A stretch of DNA of 64,000 nucleotides from Hanstruepera neustonica (GTDB lineage Bacteria > Bacteroidota > Bacteroidia > Flavobacteriales > Flavobacteriaceae): the NCBI RefSeq assembly GCF_002895005.1, contig NZ_POWF01000003.1, positions 62,001 to 126,000 on the forward strand, read 5' to 3'. Under the pieces are notes generated by a model, which worked only from the letters and a program-made list of their open reading frames with translations, was not told the origin of the DNA and did not search any database. Of this stretch, positions 62,674 to 64,000 are shown in pieces. Position 1 is the stretch's first letter, and each line of letters begins with the position of its first letter. Both the position numbers and the translations under genes were made by a program.

Positions 62674-63600
62674 TTAATGATTCTTGACTGCTTGAATAAA
62701 TATATCATTGGCTGATGGCACCAATTCAACGAAATGAGAAACTTCTCCTTTTGAAGTTAAGTAACTTAATAAATCGTTGGGCGATAAATTATCAGTTAAC
62801 TTGACCTTTAGTTTTAACTCATCACCTATAGTTCTAAAATCTGCAGGCGAAACCACAAACTTATCAGCAATTTCCTTTTGAAGACTGCTGTCATCATTGG
62901 TTCTAATACCTATTTCAAATGTATTGGTCTTAAACTGCTTTTTTATGTCGATTAGTTTTCCATCAAGAATTTTATTGGATTGATGAATTAATGCAATATG
63001 ATCACATAATTCTTCAACGGACTCCATGCGATGTGTTGAAAAAATAACAGTGGCACCTTCATTTTTTAATCTCAAGATTTCATCCTTGATTAAATTAGCA
63101 TTAATAGGGTCAAATCCAGAGAACGGCTCATCAAAAATCAATAGTTTTGGGTTATGTAAAACAGTTACCACAAACTGAATCTTTTGGGCCATACCTTTAG
63201 ATAGCTCCTGAATTTTCTTATTCCACCAATCACCTATCTCCAATCTGTCAAACCAATACTTCAATCGTACTTTGGCCTCACTTTTACTCAAACCCTTTAA
63301 TTGTGCCAAATACAATGCTTGCTCACCAACTTTCATAGATTTATACAAACCTCTTTCTTCAGGCAAATAGCCTATATCCCTGACATGGTGTGGCTGTAAT
63401 GGCTCATTATCCAAAATCACGTGGCCACTATCGGGCATAGTGATTTGATTAATAACTCGAATAAGGGTTGTTTTACCAGCACCATTTGGTCCTAACAGAC
63501 CAAAAATACTTCCTTTTGGAACAGCTATAGAAACGTTGTTTAAGGCTGTAAAGTGTCCAAATTTTTTGGAAACAGCATGCGCTTCCAATAAGTTTTCCAT
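62674..63600 (-). CDS. ABC transporter ATP-binding protein (NatA-like)
   Basis: The 308 residues contain Walker A 'GPNGAGKTTLIRV' (about 37-49), signature 'ELSKGMAQKIQFVVTVLH' (about 132-149), Walker B 'LLIFDEPFSGFDP' and the His switch 'VIFSTHRMESVEEL'. The C-terminal 75 residues are a DUF4162-type extension of NatA-like exporters. It heads the minus-strand block after the dnaJ gene. ATG at 63600; the promoter region at 63601-63660 has no exact -7 box. Confidence 0.93.
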   Translation of the reverse strand: MENLLEAHAVSKKFGHFTALNNVSIAVPKGSIFGLLGPNGAGKTTLIRVINQITMPDSGHVILDNEPLQPHHVRDIGYLPEERGLYKSMKVGEQALYLAQLKGLSKSEAKVRLKYWFDRLEIGDWWNKKIQELSKGMAQKIQFVVTVLHNPKLLIFDEPFSGFDPINANLIKDEILRLKNEGATVIFSTHRMESVEELCDHIALIHQSNKILDGKLIDIKKQFKTNTFEIGIRTNDDSSLQKEIADKFVVSPADFRTIGDELKLKVKLTDNLSPNDLLSYLTSKGEVSHFVELVPSANDIFIQAVKNH

Positions 63601-63696
63601 ACTGGTTTTATTATGATTTAGTTGGATGTAAATATATTAAATGTAAGCCGCAAACTAAATTTATTTATCTTTTAATTGGGCTCTAAAAAAACAAAA

Positions 63697-63726
63697 CCCA
63701 TCCTAAAAAATTAATTAAAGGATGGG
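63697..63726 (-). terminator. Second terminator-like hairpin after dnaJ
   Basis: CCCATCCT and AGGATGGG pair with a 14-base loop. On the minus strand a T-rich stretch (TTTTGTTTTTTT) follows. Confidence 0.65.
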
Positions 63727-63755
63727 AAAAAATTGCTATGAAAAAGAAAAATTAC

Positions 63756-63773
63756 CACTATTATTAAATAGTG
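63756..63773 (-). terminator. First terminator-like hairpin after dnaJ
   Basis: CACTATT and AATAGTG form a 7-bp A+T-rich stem with a 4-base loop; a T-rich region follows on the minus strand. Confidence 0.5.
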
Positions 63774-63896
63774 ATGAATCAAATATAGTATTATTTTCTG
63801 ATATAGAGGCCAAAAGCTAAAAAATATCTTTAATAAAAATCTTACAGATATTCTTTAGATAATTGAATTACAGATGTTTTGGACTCAATAATTATT

Positions 63897-64000
63897 TTAT
63901 GAAAACATATCTTTCACCTTTTCAAAGAATGATTTATCACCACTTTCAGGTTTTGGATCAAAATGATCATCCTCACGCATAGCTTCAAAAAATTCCTTTT
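63897..64000 (-). CDS. dnaJ: Probable DnaJ, C-terminal end (partial)
   Basis: Reading leftwards from base 64000, 33 codons end in TAA at 63899-63897: 'KEFFEAMREDDHFDPKP', then 'ESGDKSFFEKVKDMFS'. This matches the C-terminal tail of DnaJ in Flavobacteriaceae ('FFE.mr....F.P.p....ksFF.kvKd.F'). The position fits the known order grpE-dnaJ-ABC ATPase in this family. DnaJ is the Hsp40 co-chaperone of DnaK. Only the tail is visible, so the call rests on the tail and on context. Confidence 0.7.
   Translation of the reverse strand, partial: KEFFEAMREDDHFDPKPESGDKSFFEKVKDMFS

Overview
The window comes from a Flavobacteriaceae-type Bacteroidota genome. The evidence is the low G+C content, the many TAnnTTTG-type -7 promoter boxes, type IX secretion (T9SS) type A and type B C-terminal sorting domains, a Bacteroidota OstA-like protein, and several gene neighbourhoods familiar from this family (spoT-fur-purA; dnaJ-ABC transporter-MscS-response regulator). 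Nearly all of it is chromosomal and gene dense. I saw no rRNA, tRNA, CRISPR array, prophage or insertion sequence.

Left part (1-26 kb). The 3' end of a RelA/SpoT protein leads into a Fur-family regulator, purA and an RDD membrane protein. Two minus-strand genes (a secreted DinB and a zinc-ribbon protein) look like an accessory insert. They are followed by an OstA/LptA-like protein, a class III aminotransferase, a TPR protein, two tandem DUF368 (PopT-like undecaprenyl-phosphate translocase family) genes with aroE, and a DUF349 protein. A minus-strand block holds mazG, DUF5606, peptide deformylase, a tiny secreted protein and ruvX. Then come dapD with two lipopolysaccharide glycosyltransferases and a facing Kdo-kinase-like gene, a tsaC/sua5 gene, a CCA-adding enzyme, a GNAT protein, heme A synthase, a PRiA4_ORF3-like protein and an ABC exporter pair.

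Middle part (26-43.6 kb). Six consecutive plus-strand genes encode large secreted proteins of 612 to 1621 residues with T9SS type B C-termini. Their N-terminal heads differ: two propeller-like heads, one jelly-roll-like head, two choice-of-anchor-L-like heads and one unrecognised head. All share a cysteine-flanked, aspartate-rich repeat of about 95 residues, which I count 23 times in total (11 in the largest protein). No PorP/SprF-type partner gene is present. This cluster is the most distinctive coding system here.

Right part (43.6-64 kb). uvrB, a TerB-like protein, a short DUF1456 protein, sucC, lysA, a Rieske oxygenase with a START-like protein, an SGNH-like/MBOAT O-acyltransferase pair, an amidohydrolase fused to a SnoaL-like domain, a probable 39-residue membrane protein, a second secreted DinB, a T9SS type A protein, an M28 peptidase, a PPK2 kinase, an NtrC-like regulator lacking an effector domain, an MscS channel, an ABC exporter and the 3' end of dnaJ.

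An unusual shared regulatory signal was found. A 16-base motif close to GTGCATTTCATCGATA, arranged as repeats about 20-22 bp (or about 43 bp) apart, occurs upstream of the tiny secreted protein (about 15.9 kb), the 1621-residue T9SS protein (36.2 kb) and the DUF1456 gene (46.1-46.2 kb). I see it nowhere else in the intergenic regions I read. The spacing resembles that of dimeric regulators such as LytTR proteins, but that assignment is inference. A second candidate is a structured RNA with its own terminator on the minus strand between ruvX and dapD.
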